Of a DNA stretch of 64,000 nucleotides, positions 1 through 9,738 are shown in pieces. Within the stretch, counting starts at the first letter, position 1. The number at the start of each line of letters is the position of its first letter. The DNA is taken from NCBI GenBank assembly GCA_014529385.2, contig CM043944.1:69302895-69366894 (forward strand). The letters run 5' to 3'. Both the position numbers and the translations under genes were made by a program. Source of the stretch: Adiantum capillus-veneris. Lineage: Eukaryota > Streptophyta > Polypodiopsida > Polypodiales > Pteridaceae. Under the pieces are notes generated by a model. The model was not told the origin of the DNA, did not search any database, and was given only the letters and a program-made list of their open reading frames with translations.

Positions 1-674
1 CTGTTTTTTCTAGAAAATGACTCTTCCAACAGCAATGTGCATAATGCATCAAACTTGACAACTTCAGGATTTCCTTGGGTCATCAGTCTCCAAGTACTAG
101 CAAAAGTCTAGTAGGAATCTGGTAAGGCATCAAGAACAGTCTACACAAGGGAACTATCTGAAATGACTTCACCTGCAGAAATAAGCTGCTCATTGATATC
201 CTTGACACTAGCAAGGAAAGTGTCCATATCATCTTCCTCATGCATAATCTTTGACTCCAGCTCTTTACACAGCAAAGCAATTTTAGCCTCATTGCGGCTT
301 GCATAAAGACCTGCTAAAATATCCCAAGTCTGTTTTGCAGATTTTGCTGAACGGATGTGAGGAACAATGGTGCGCTTCACAGACAACGCAATCAATGCAT
401 GAGCTTGCGCATCCTTAACATCCCAACGAGCTTGTTCTGCCATAGGCAAAACAACTCTAACAGCTGCAATCCTTGCAGCGAGACCTACAACATCCTCAAC
501 ATCGCCTACATCCTCAGAACTAGGACGTACATCAATGCCCTGCACAATGTTCTAGACACCCTTTGACACAAGAACATGTTGCATCATATAAGCCCACATA
601 GGGTAGTTTTCCCCTTCCAACCTCTCCTCAGCAGTAAACATCTTGAACACGTCTGTGTTGTTGTTGTCAGCCAT
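1..674 (-). pseudogene. Copia gag (DUF4219/UBN2-like), broken
   Basis: The frame starts at MADNNNTDVFKMF (ATG at about 674) and contains the hallmarks of plant Copia gag: LEGENYPMWAYMMQ near the N-terminus, then ALIALSV, SAKQTWDIL and KIALLCKELESKI. It stays in one frame to the left edge but is broken by three in-frame TAG codons (552-554, 141-143 and near 109-111) with no frameshift. Gag would form the virus-like particle around element RNA. The all-TAG pattern fits CAG or TGG codons decayed by cytosine deamination, an inference. The C-terminal half and pol are beyond the window. Confidence 0.8.
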
Positions 675-991
675 GGTAAATGCTGCACCTGACGTGAAAA
701 CTACCCGAAAATAGGAGAAACAGAGCAGGAACAACCTGTGCTATATAGCACAAACCGTAGAAGACTATAAGGCACTTGTTATGCAGAAAACGGCACTGAC
801 AGAAATTCTGCACAAAATGACGAAATAGCCTATGCAGTACTTCCTGTAGTGGAGACGGAGGTCAAAACGAGCCCAAATCAAAATTCAGAGTAGACGTGTG
901 CTGGAGCAGCTGGCGATAAGCCCGGGAATCGGAGAAAGTGAGCAGGCGTGTGCTAGAGCAGCTGGCGACTAAGCCCGGGAGGGAGTGAGCT

Positions 992-1003
992 GCTCTGATA
1001 CCA
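992..1003 (-). promoter_or_regulatory. Copia primer-binding site (tRNA-iMet type)
   Basis: Minus-strand TGGTATCAGAGC, the standard plant Copia PBS complementary to the 3' end of initiator tRNA-Met, located two bases downstream of the LTR end at 1006. It sets the orientation of the element as minus. Confidence 0.85.
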
Positions 1004-1005
1004 AT

Positions 1006-1231
1006 TGTTGGAATTAGGGTTGCAGAGAAACACACACAGCTTGGAGAAGACAAAGGAAGCTCAAGGAACACAATAGAGAGTGTGTTACTTAGTGTTCAAT
1101 GGAAAGATAGATAGCCCTAGAGTGATGGGCGTATACACAATGCACGGGGGAAAAACCTCCTAAAGAGGGAAAAAATGCCCCGGCGGTCCTAGTGTGTTCA
1201 CACACATCACTACCACATGTATATGGTAACA
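1006..1231 (-). repeat. Copia 5' LTR (226 bp)
   Basis: On the minus strand the repeat starts TGTTACC and ends CCAACA, giving short inverted termini TGTT...AACA. It is followed two bases later by the initiator-Met-type PBS at 1003-992. Both ends are fixed by these signals only; the partner 3' LTR lies outside the window. Confidence 0.75.
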
Positions 1232-2781
1232 ACACAAAGTTCAGCATGCACATTGAAAATTTCATCTACTGCCCTGTCTGTATCATCGGCATAATGAAAC
1301 CAATCATATTCAACATCAAGAGATTTCACTTCACTATGCACCCCGTCTGAATTAGCATCATCAATTTCATGATCGTTCTGCCATAGTGTGAGCCCTGTGT
1401 CACAAATTCTCGATAGAGAAGAAGTTTGCTCCCTCTCTAAATCACCATCATCAATTTCAGGATCAATCTGCAAGATCGATAGCTCTAGGTCACAAAAAAA
1501 TTTCAAAGAAGGAGTTTGCACCCCCTCTGATTCATTACCATCACATTTAAGACCAATTTTCCACTTATGTAGTTGTGCTTCCCAAAAGCTTGCCAATGAA
1601 GGAGTTTGCACCCCCTCTGAATCAAGCACATACTCTTGCTTAGCCAAGTCCTCAAAATCTAGTACATCCAAATTCGATAAATCTGGTATACCAAAAACCA
1701 TGGTCTTGCTGCTCTCAACAGCAGCCCTGCTTTGACCCATAACATCTGTATCATTAATCAACTCTTTGGCAAAACCTGTACCAGTATTTGCAATCACCTT
1801 TATGGTAGAATCTGTACCAGAAAAATTTTGCTCTAATTCTGAGTCAGTAGCAAAAGTATCAGCTGTAACCGAATCTTCCTGCATGTCTACTTGAATTTGG
1901 TTGCACTCATTTACCTGCAAAATTTCTTCTTGAGCTTTAGCCACTTCACTGTTTTGATCCCCTACTTTCTTTTCTTCATGTACTGCATGCATAGGTTCTT
2001 TGCAAAATTCATTTTGTGTAGTTTGAGGCTGTAGAGACTCACCCTTAAAGACTTCTTCTTCATGAATGGCATCTGCAAAACCCAACTTTGCATACACAGC
2101 TTTGACTATGTCTTCATCATTAGCCTATAAGAAGGTAGCATCCTGCACAATAAACTCATCAATCACAGCTTCTAACTTTTATCGTACTTGTCCTCGTATA
2201 TCTTTGTAGTCCGGTAGACTTGCACTTTGTTCTTGATAGCATTCATACTGCTCATATCTTACTTGTACAATAGCTTCTTTGAAATACTCCCAGTTGCTGT
2301 TGCAAGCTTTGGTAACTTCTTGAATCTGCTTCTTCACATCTGAACTCACTAATTGTTCAAAAGATTCGATCATCAATTCTTCTAGTATCCCTCTTACCTT
2401 GGTCTCCAGCTCATAGCACTCTAGGTAGCCCTTTGGATCGTATCCATCAAAGAGTCGTCTCTGGTCATATACTACATCTAAAGCTACATACAAAGCTTCA
2501 TCCATTTGATTTTTCTTCTTTACGGTCTCTATTTCAAGCAAAGACCCTTGAACCAATTGAAGCATCTTTGTAAAATCTGGAACTGTTGGCTTATCACCAA
2601 AACCGTTCGCACTTAACTCTGCAATCATCTTCATCATCTGCTCTAAATTCTCCATCTTTACCTCCCACCCCGGCTCGTTTTGTGTCAGGCTCACCAAAGA
2701 TGTCGGTGGATATGTGTTCGCTACGTGAGTCGGGTAGGCGCCAGGCCTCTGGCTGGGGGAGGTTTGAAAGAGAGAGAACAA
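1232..2781 (-). pseudogene. unrecognised protein, possibly gag-like, with three ~31-residue repeats; broken
   Basis: A minus-strand frame of about 500 codons starting near 2781, interrupted by two in-frame stops (TAA at about 2179-2181, TAG at about 2125) and cut at its 3' end by the Copia LTR at 1231. The N-terminal part includes YPPTSLVSLTQNEPGW and a stretch (FDGYDPKGYLECYELETKV, then an acidic, helical-looking segment) that loosely resembles the N-terminal core of Ty3-type gag; this is only a resemblance. The C-terminal part holds three degenerate units beginning SEGVQTPSL, SEGVQTPSL and EREQTSSL and ending in acidic EIDD-like stretches. No function is assigned. Alternatives are a gag of an otherwise unseen retroelement or a low-complexity host protein. 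Confidence 0.45.
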
Positions 2782-3429
2782 GAGACAATGACAGCTTTGC
2801 CAATCACCGCAATCATCAATTAATTGAATATTACTTTGAGTACAATTTATCCATAGCCAAGGGGGGTTGTTAACAGCGCCGTCACTTGGATCATCTGCTA
2901 ACCAAGAGTTTAAGCTCCTGCTTTACAGTATTAACGAGGCCGTTAACGATGCCGGGGCTTAACAATTATTTAATCAATCTCTAGTCGATGACGATGATGG
3001 TAACTCCCTCATGTCGCTTCATCTCCTTCGATTGCCCGTGGATTCTGCAGTCTTCAATTCAGTTCACTGCCTCGATCATCACGCTTCAGTTATTCTCAAA
3101 TATTCCGCAGCTTCTTGCTCCTTATGCTTTGCACTGGCTTAATTGCCGCTCACAAATTTTTCCGTCTCCTCTAATTGACTTACCTTGATTTTCGTCAGGC
3201 TTTGTATACCTTTGATTACCTCTTTTCGAGCATCCTTTGTTCCACTTCCTTGCCTTTGCTATCGTTACCCTATTATCCTTGTTCAACTTTTCGTTAATTG
3301 CCCTTCAGTGATTCTTGCTTGCCAAGTTCAAGTTTTCGTTAATTGCCCTTTTAAGCCGCATCTAGCATACATTAATCATTGAACTTGTCCTGTTACCAGG
3401 CCTTAACTACTGTTCATTAATCATGTAAG
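2782..3429. other. no gene seen; possible LTR-edge signals
   Basis: No convincing coding sequence. On the plus strand a purine tract (AAGGGGGG, about 2859-2866) is followed by TGTTAACAGC at about 2868, which looks like a polypurine tract plus LTR start, but no matching LTR end or second copy was found. An 18-bp word containing TTCGTTAATTGCCC occurs twice (about 3287 and 3331). Confidence 0.3.
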
Positions 3430-5039
3430 CTTCAAACAACTTAATGTGCATTTTTCTAGCATCTTTCTTAGCAGGGGAGCGGAGCTGCACGACAGCGGCG
3501 CTCCCGCATGTCCTCTGAGAGTATGGATCAGCTCTAGCCAAAAGTCACGAACAGTCTCTGCTGGCGGCACAGAGCGGGCCTCAAAAATGTGGAAACAGTG
3601 GGCCCGCCAGATGAACCACAGTGTCAAGTCACTGATGAGCTCCCAACACTCCTCTCTCTCACTGCACCACTCCTGTGGAGTAAGCTCCCAGGGCGGTCAC
3701 TTTTTAGAATGTGTATGATATCACGTGAGTTAATCGGAGAGGATTATTAAAAGACCAAAATGTATAAAAATATATACATATAGAGGGGGGTGGGGGTTTT
3801 TTAAATAGGCTCATAGTGTAAGTATAGTATGTATATTGGGGTATTATTAATTACCTCTTGAACGCACGTGATATAGGGGTCTTTTGATAAGTGACTGTCC
3901 CAGGAGTAAGCTCTATGGCAGGCTGGAGTGTAGGACGCCCCCCCTGTATCACTATCATCCTGCTGGTGGAAGATAGCTCAAACTTAAGTGTCGGGCCCGT
4001 GAGAGTGGACCAAGCCGCTGCCCCCCAAGTGTATTGTCTAGCCATGGCGAGAGTAGGAATCAGCCGAAGAACTCGTAGCCGCACCTGCTGGGCTGAGGGA
4101 CAATCTCGAAGACAGTGACACTGACTCTCCACCAACTGGTCACAGGCTGCACATGCGGCCGAGAGACCACTATGCACAAGCCAGCTCCCTACTGTTGTAG
4201 CTCTATGTGCAACCAACCCACTGAAACAAAGTGACGCGCCTCGGCTGTATGGAGTCCCACAGCCTCTGCCAAAAGGCTGCCAAGAACTCAACTGTGAGGC
4301 CCTCCTCCTGCCAATGACGTGCTACAGTGGGGCGGGCCTCTCTTTGTGTTGCAAGTATATGATGTCCAAGCTGAACAGTGTACTGAAAGAAGGGGACTCC
4401 TAGGTGGTCTGCAGAAGAGAAGGGGTCCCTCCATAGCCACTCACCAGGATCCCAAGTACTCCTGTCAGTGGACAACACTCCCAAGCCCATACCCTCCAGT
4501 GTCAAGTCTCAAGAGCTGCTGGGTCAGGGTCTATAACGCAAGTCCTCCCACAGATGCCCACAACTCGGATCCTTTGAAAACAGCACTCTGCTACCTGCAG
4601 GGCCTCTACTGCAACTCGTTGTAATTGTCCCCCACCCTAAAGCTCGAAGAACAGGGCTGGAACAGTCTCTAAGCAAGCCTTGACTGAAATGAGAACCTCC
4701 AGTCGTGTGAAGGCTCCCATCCACCGGGGTGCTACTAGCTCGAGAGACGTGAGCCTCAGCTGGAACTGACTCTGAGATGTCCTGACACATGCTCTGCACC
4801 CCTCTCATGCCCTGCACAGCTGGAAACCCTGCACCTCCTCTGACAAACCTGTGAACTCTAGGTAGTCACCTAGAGAGCGCGCTGGACCTGCTGCCATGGG
4901 ACCCCAAGAAACATGAGGACGACTACCAACCAAGTGGCCTCTCTGAGTGCTAACCATGGGGTTCCAGACGAGGGGCTGTCGTAGGTGCTCCTCCGTGCAC
5001 ATCGACTCTCGCTGCTCCAGGCCATGCCATAAGAGCTCC
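3430..5039 (-). pseudogene. LINE (non-LTR retrotransposon) ORF2, C-terminal half, decayed
   Basis: Minus-strand fragments in several frames form the end of a LINE polymerase protein. Around 4203-4505 is an aromatic segment ending WDSIQPRRVTLFQWV; 3875-4291 contains the zinc-finger region with CAAC, then ESQCHCLRDCPSAQQV, the pattern of the zf-RVT domain that follows reverse transcriptase in plant LINEs; 3430-3627 encodes LWFIWRA, typical of the extreme C-terminus. The upper edge (5039/5040) is exactly where a family B LTR was inserted. The N-terminal continuation of this same LINE lies at 31866-32590, and a second copy of the insertion is at 53030-53767. A small inverted-repeat element interrupts it at 3718-3874. 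Confidence 0.75.
3718..3874. mobile_element. small MITE-like element (157 bp) inside the LINE
   Basis: An AT-rich insert bounded by inverted ATATCACGTG (3718-3727) and CACGTGATAT (3865-3874), with the pairing extending loosely (GTT against AAC). The interior contains ATATATACATAT and a G run. LINE coding sequence is on both sides, so this looks like an insertion. No clear target-site duplication beyond TA could be set, so the superfamily is open. Confidence 0.5.
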
Positions 5040-5843
5040 TGAGAGGCGGAAGTGAAAAATAGACCCGGTGGCCTCTACACCAAAACTATGCACAATGGCC
5101 TCATCATGGGGGATACACAATAGGGGCACCACCTAGCAAGATATGCGGCTAGGACGCATACATATACACAATGAAGCATGCCATGGAAAAAAATTTCAAG
5201 ATCCACGCCCAAATGTGGAATGGGGTGGTCGGAGAATAAGGTGAGAGGAGTGGTGAATGAGTGAAAATGGGCTTGCTACTCGTGCATGTTAGTAAGGAAG
5301 ATAATGAGGTAGGGGAATCTTGCGAGTATGCTCACTTATCATACAAGAGGTGGCAAATCCGCACACCTCAAGATGGAAGTAGCAAGATGATAGGAATATG
5401 AGAGGGAGAGAGAGAGTGTGTGTGTGTGTATGGTGGCAAATCCGCACACCTTTACATAAGCAGAAAAAAAAAGGCAAGGAACAAGCATATACCATACTCA
5501 CAATGAAATGTATCCAAAGCAACACAAAGTATGGCACCAAGATGGAGTGTGTTGATTGCTTGCAAAAGATGAATACAATAGGTAGCGTATGGCAGGAAAA
5601 TGAGAAGGGGACAAGATCGTAGGAGGCATAATGGAGAGATGGGAGTTGATGGCGAGGAATATCATGAGTGTGTCCACCCTTCTTCTTCTTGAAATTGTGC
5701 CTTCAACCCTTAATTACAAGAGGTGTGGAGGTGTGGTGCTCATCTTTTGTGCATGGTGATGGTGATGATGATGGTGTTGTGATTATGTGATTAGGGTTCA
5801 TGATACAAGCATGTAGCACAAGAGTGTGTATGGATAGGTGTGT

Positions 5844-5875
<32 letters not shown>

Positions 5876-5882
5876 TTGAGTG
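4641..5882. repeat. tandem duplication unit 1 (1242-bp period)
   Basis: Sequence starting AGCTCGAAGAACAGGG at 4641 recurs at 5883 with a few substitutions. Unit 1 spans LINE sequence, the LINE/LTR-B junction (5039/5040) and about 843 bp of LTR B, ending GTGAGCTC. The join uses AGCTC, present at both breakpoints, so it looks like a microhomology-mediated tandem duplication of an already nested locus. Confidence 0.85.
5040..5882 (-). repeat. family B LTR fragment (3' part), minus strand
   Basis: Reverse complement of the 3' portion of the B LTR seen at 53768-55717: the terminal GCCTCTCA is at 5047-5040, followed by the segment with the ATACACAATGAAGC and GTGTGTGTG words. It ends at 5882 with the duplication junction rather than at the LTR start. 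Bases 5166-5172 here are the seven that are missing at the family A insertion site in the second unit. Confidence 0.85.
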
Positions 5883-6281
5883 AGCTCGAAGAACAGGGCT
5901 GGGACAGTCTCTGAGCAGGCCCTGACTGAAATGACAACCTCCAGTCGTGTGAAGGCTCCCATCCACCGGAGGGCTACTAGCTCGAGAGGCGTGAGCCTCA
6001 GCTGGAACTGACTCTAAGATGTCCTGATACAAGCTCTGCACCCCTCTCATGCCCTGCACAGCTATAAACCCTACACCTCCTCTGACAAACCTGTGAACTC
6101 TAGCCAGTCACCTAGAGAGCGCGCTGGACCTGCTGCCATGGGACCCCGGGAAACATGAGGCCGACTACCAACCAACTGGACTCTCTGACTGCTAACCATG
6201 GGGTTCTAGACAAGGGGCTGTCGTACGCGCTCCTCCGTGCACATCAACTCTCGCTGCTCCAGGCCACGCCATAAGAGCTCC
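5883..6281 (-). pseudogene. LINE fragment, tandem duplication unit 2
   Basis: Second copy of the LINE stretch 4641-5039, still ending precisely at the B LTR boundary. It encodes the same short decayed peptides (for example MRGVQSLYQDILESV). It shows that duplication followed the B insertion. The unit is interrupted at 6408 by element A and resumes at 30013. Confidence 0.8.
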
Positions 6282-6407
6282 TGAGAGGCGGAAGTGAAAA
6301 ATAGACCCGGTGGCCTCTACACCAAGACTATGCACAATGGCCTCATCATGGGGGATACACATTAGGGGCACCACCTAGCAAGATATGCGGCTAGGACGCA
6401 TACATAT
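6282..6407 (-). repeat. family B solo LTR, terminal 126 bp
   Basis: The last 126 bp of a minus-strand B LTR. The remaining part of the same LTR is at 30013-31865; together they form an almost complete solo LTR that differs from an intact one only by a 7-bp gap where family A was inserted. The flank at 6281 is LINE sequence. Confidence 0.85.
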
Positions 6408-8118
6408 TGATAGCCGTTTTTTCGGCTCTTTGTAATTGCCACAGTGAGTTACCTCACCCTACCAAAATCACCCAAACACTGTGGCTATCCCTACCATTTC
6501 ACTGTACATAGGCGTGCGTGAGTCACGGGACTTTTCCCATATCTTCTTAAAAAACCCTCAATTAGCTAGTCATTGGGCTAGTTAAGCCAAAAAAATAAAA
6601 AAAATAAAAAATATAAGTATATTATGGCCCATGCGTATGTAAATATTTCTTTGTATATAGGGCCTAAATAAAAGATTTTTTCATAATTATTTTGGTATTT
6701 ATTTAAATATTTCTACCTAGGTGTGTGTTATTTATGCTCTGTACATTGCCTCACCATTACCACAATTTTTCTTTCCATTTTTCATACTCTTTATTCCATA
6801 TAGAAATTTTTTCATGTAAGCTTCTCTTATATTTGGTGTAACTCCACCCCAACAAAAATCCAAAAAAACTAGTTTTATTTATGTGTATATTTTTTCACTA
6901 TTGTGATTTTTCCCTTTCTACATCTATTTTGTTTTTTTCTTCTAAAAAATTAGAACACCAAAAATATTTATCTTTTTATGGTAGCCTCATAATGAGAGAG
7001 ATTTCTTTTGACCCCTTTATATTTTTTTCCACTTATATTATTTATATTTGACATGTACATATTTTTTAGACCCCTCAATATTTGATTTTCTTAGTTGTAC
7101 TATTCACTTATATCATAATCTCAACAATATCTTCAAGTATAGACCTACCAAATAAGGTCAAGGGTAGGTGGCATGCATACATGCACTATGGAGGGCTCAC
7201 TCTTGGAGGTATTCAAAAGAATCATCCAAAGAAGGACCCCACAAGGACCTTGTGCAGTGGAAAAAAACGGTCGGTTTTGCTGAATTTTTAAAGTTCACTT
7301 GCTCTCCGAATTTGAAAAGGTGATACAAACAAAAGTTGTAGCTCGTGGGCTGAACTTTTGCCTCAAATTTTTTCATATTTTTTTGAGCTACGAGCTGTGA
7401 GCCATGATTTTATTAGTGGACCCCAGTTTTCCCATGCTATGCAGCCACACTCTCTCTTCCACTTTATCATTTTCCTCTTTCACACACACTTCTCCACTCA
7501 TCATCCCCACCTCTCTCACCACTCCTCTCTGCACCCTACTCACCTTCTCCTCAACCTTGAAGAATAAGAGAAACCATGGTGAACTCATACCTCCCACACA
7601 CAATTCCATTCCAAAATTGACCACCTAGTCTCATTTTTCCTCCTCCAATTTACCCATATCTATAGAAAAAACCACAAAATTCAGCCTCTTCTCTTAAAAG
7701 ACAGCATCATGGTGGTTGATTACTCAGCTTCAATTACCTTGTCTCTCAAGGAAGGTCAAGAGTGGAGAAAAAATGTACCGTCAAAGCTAGTGGACCGTCA
7801 ACAAGCGTCAAAATTGGCCCTACTCAAGACACTTGGAGCATCAACCTTGTAAGAAATCCACCTTTTCTTACCTCTTAAGAGTTTTTCTTCCTTATTTGTA
7901 TCCTACATGGATACTCCCAATGTAAATATCCAATTCCATTTGTAAATTAATACTAACTCTACTAACACTAACCCACTATGAAAAGTCCTATCACCTCCAT
8001 TTCTCTCCTCTCTCTTTCCCCACCAACTTCTTGATAATTCCAAGCAAAAGAAATTAGATAAATGGCTGAAAATCTAACCCAACCATGGTTAGAGGAGTAA
8101 CCCTAGCCTTCAAAATTG

Positions 8119-8128
8119 CTATAAAAGG
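8119..8128 (+). promoter_or_regulatory. TATA box of A LTR1
   Basis: CTATAAAAGG at 8119-8128, conserved at 25789-25798 in LTR2; the likely core promoter for element RNA. Confidence 0.6.
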
Positions 8129-8785
8129 AGGGTGTGGCTACCACAAAAGGGAGAGCCATAAGCAAGAGCACTATGCTATAGCTTGAGAAGCCAAGCTCAA
8201 CCTCTCTAGAAGGAGCTCTTGAGTGGAAGCTCATTGTCTTATGCATGTGCATGTGTTGTAATAGGGGATTAGCAAGGGAACTCTATGCCATTGTAAGAGA
8301 GAGAGTGATCATTCAATTGAGAGTAGGAAATCTATCATTTCTCCTACTAGTGTAAGCCCAACATTTGCTGAATCAAGGAGGGTGGATTTGGACTAAGCTT
8401 GGATACTTTGTCTCCCTTCCAACGTGAAGTAATGGACAACAATGATGCGTAAGTGTCTTGGTGTTTTTTTGTTAAGTTCTTGATAGCTTGTCTCTGGTGT
8501 TGTCATCAATCTAGCCATAAATCCCACATACTGTAAGAGGGCGACAGGGTGGAGAGGACTCCCCTGGCTTTAAGACATTGATTGGGGTGGCTTTTCTTGT
8601 GATGTGTTGTGGTGAAATTTACGCAAGCTATGTTGAACACATACTAATCTCACTTTGATTTGTCATGACAGATTTGTAAGAAGGTATTAATGCAACAAGC
8701 ACCCCCTCCCCCTTTCTCTCTCTTTCTTAAATATATAGTTGTGTTTGCTTGATCATTGCCGATACCTTTCAAAGCAGCCCGAGCA

Positions 8786-8787
<2 letters not shown>

Positions 8788-8864
<77 letters not shown>
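8788..8864. repeat. (CT)n microsatellite in A LTR1
   Basis: About 75 bp of nearly pure CT repeat. The matching tract in LTR2 (about 26457-26535) is interrupted, so the two LTRs differ here by slippage. Confidence 0.95.
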
Positions 8865-8867
<3 letters not shown>

Positions 8868-9129
8868 TTTTAGTGTGTGAGAGTGTTCCATTGGTGTTAG
8901 GGTTAGTGTAAATTCCTTGCTTGTTTGTGGGTTGCTCTAACGATTCTCCTCTTTTGCGTTCTATTTCGCTCTTAAACTAGGTGGTGCCCCTGGTGTAGTT
9001 GGGATTTGGCTGTGGGTTCGTTGTTTTGGTTTGTGTTGTGTTGTGCCCCAGCCCCATTGAGCAGCACGGGAGCCTTGAAGGGTGTCTAGAGGTTGCTCTT
9101 CTTGTTGCCTGCCCCGGAACGCCTCAAAT

Positions 9130-9147
9130 TGGTGCCCCCATTGAGCA
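9130..9147 (+). promoter_or_regulatory. family A copy 1 primer-binding site
   Basis: TGGTGCCCCCATTGAGCA begins three bases after the LTR end. The first seven bases match the PBS of family B (55720 onward), and a close relative (TGGTGCCCCCACTGAGG) is in element E. The tRNA is not identified. Confidence 0.6.
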
Positions 9148-9200
9148 CGGCTTGTGTATCTTTGTGTAGAATCAACCTTTAGCATAGTCAAGTAGTTTGC

Positions 9201-9413
9201 ATGAATCACGAAAATTTGTATGATCCCTTCATTCCCATTGCAAGGCAAAAGGTACACATAATTGTTAGTACTAAGTTGCAATTTCAACGTGTCATTCGTA
9301 GAATTTTAGGTCCTCTTAGGTTGGCCGAGATAAACGCTTCAGTAAATCCTTTTATTTTGCCTCTCATTAGGTACGACCTTAGTTTGGACGTCTATATTTT
9401 TGTTTTGTTTTAA
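9201..9413 (+). CDS. small leader ORF 1 of family A (70 aa), unknown family
   Basis: A 70-codon frame between PBS and gag. Its last ~45 residues align with the next ORF (9435-9653) and with the leader ORF of family B (56793-57017): shared positions include an aromatic-Gln pair, G-x2-R, E-I-x-A/T-S, P-x-I-L-P-x-I, S-x-D-V and a C-terminal I-F-x-L just before the stop. The copy in A2 (26893-27105) differs by one residue. Hydrophobic C-terminus; no known domain recognised. Conservation across diverged elements suggests it is a translated product, which is inference. Confidence 0.6.
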   Translation: MNHENLYDPFIPIARQKVHIIVSTKLQFQRVIRRILGPLRLAEINASVNPFILPLIRYDLSLDVYIFVLF

Positions 9414-9434
9414 GCATTAGGTCATGCATAGACC

Positions 9435-9653
9435 ATGGATAATGGCCCAGGAATAGAGGTTTTCCCCTTCCATTTCACTCCACACATTAGAATAAACATT
9501 GCAATTAGTAGTAAAATCCATTTTCAACAACGTATGGTGTTCATGTTTGGTGCCCAAAGAGTAGGAGAAATTCTCGCATCACCAAACCCTGTCATCCTAC
9601 CTCTTATTGATTATCATACGTCGTTTGATGTGAATATCTTTATTTTGTTGTAG
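9435..9653 (+). CDS. small leader ORF 2 of family A (72 aa), paralogue of ORF 1
   Basis: Lies 21 bp after ORF 1 in the same frame, separated by TAA. It begins MDNGPGIEVFPF and ends DVNIFILL. The C-terminal half is clearly related to ORF 1 and to the family B leader ORF, implying an internal duplication in family A. The A2 copy (27127-27345) differs at two residues. Function unknown; it precedes gag by about 85 bp. Confidence 0.6.
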   Translation: MDNGPGIEVFPFHFTPHIRINIAISSKIHFQQRMVFMFGAQRVGEILASPNPVILPLIDYHTSFDVNIFILL

Positions 9654-9738
9654 AATAGATTGCAAGCTAGAAAACATTATTGTGTAAATCTTTTTAAGAA
9701 AGAAAAACAAAACCGGGTGTCACTTTGAAATCAATTCA

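Larger units (their letters stand above)
1..1231 (-). mobile_element. Ty1/Copia LTR retrotransposon, 5' part, cut by window edge
   Basis: Reading the minus strand from 1231 downwards there is an LTR (1231-1006), a primer-binding site matching the usual plant Copia initiator-methionine PBS (TGGTATCAGAGC, 1003-992), a leader and a gag reading frame that runs off the left edge. The rest of the element lies outside the window. It sits inside the broken gene at 1232-2781: that gene's reading frame runs straight into the LTR at 1231 and stops inside it. The leader carries an imperfect repeat of about 53 bp (around 893-930 and 947-982). Confident as to class; the element is dead. Confidence 0.85.
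6408..9126 (+). repeat. family A LTR1 (2719 bp)
   Basis: Starts TGATAGCCG at the junction with B LTR sequence and ends CGCCTCA just before the PBS. It is near-identical over its length to 24078-26818. A TATA box (CTATAAAAGG) lies at 8119-8128. The LTR contains a long CT microsatellite. Small ORFs inside (for example around 7082-7624) recur in LTR2 but have no protein-like features. Confidence 0.9.

Noticed and set aside
2858-2960. Polypurine tract plus LTR start
   Set aside because: No LTR end, no second copy, no coding sequence leading to it.
7082-7628. ORFs within family A LTRs (repeated at 24752-25298)
   Set aside because: Identical because the LTRs are; composition is that of non-coding LTR, and both strands are open over the same stretch.
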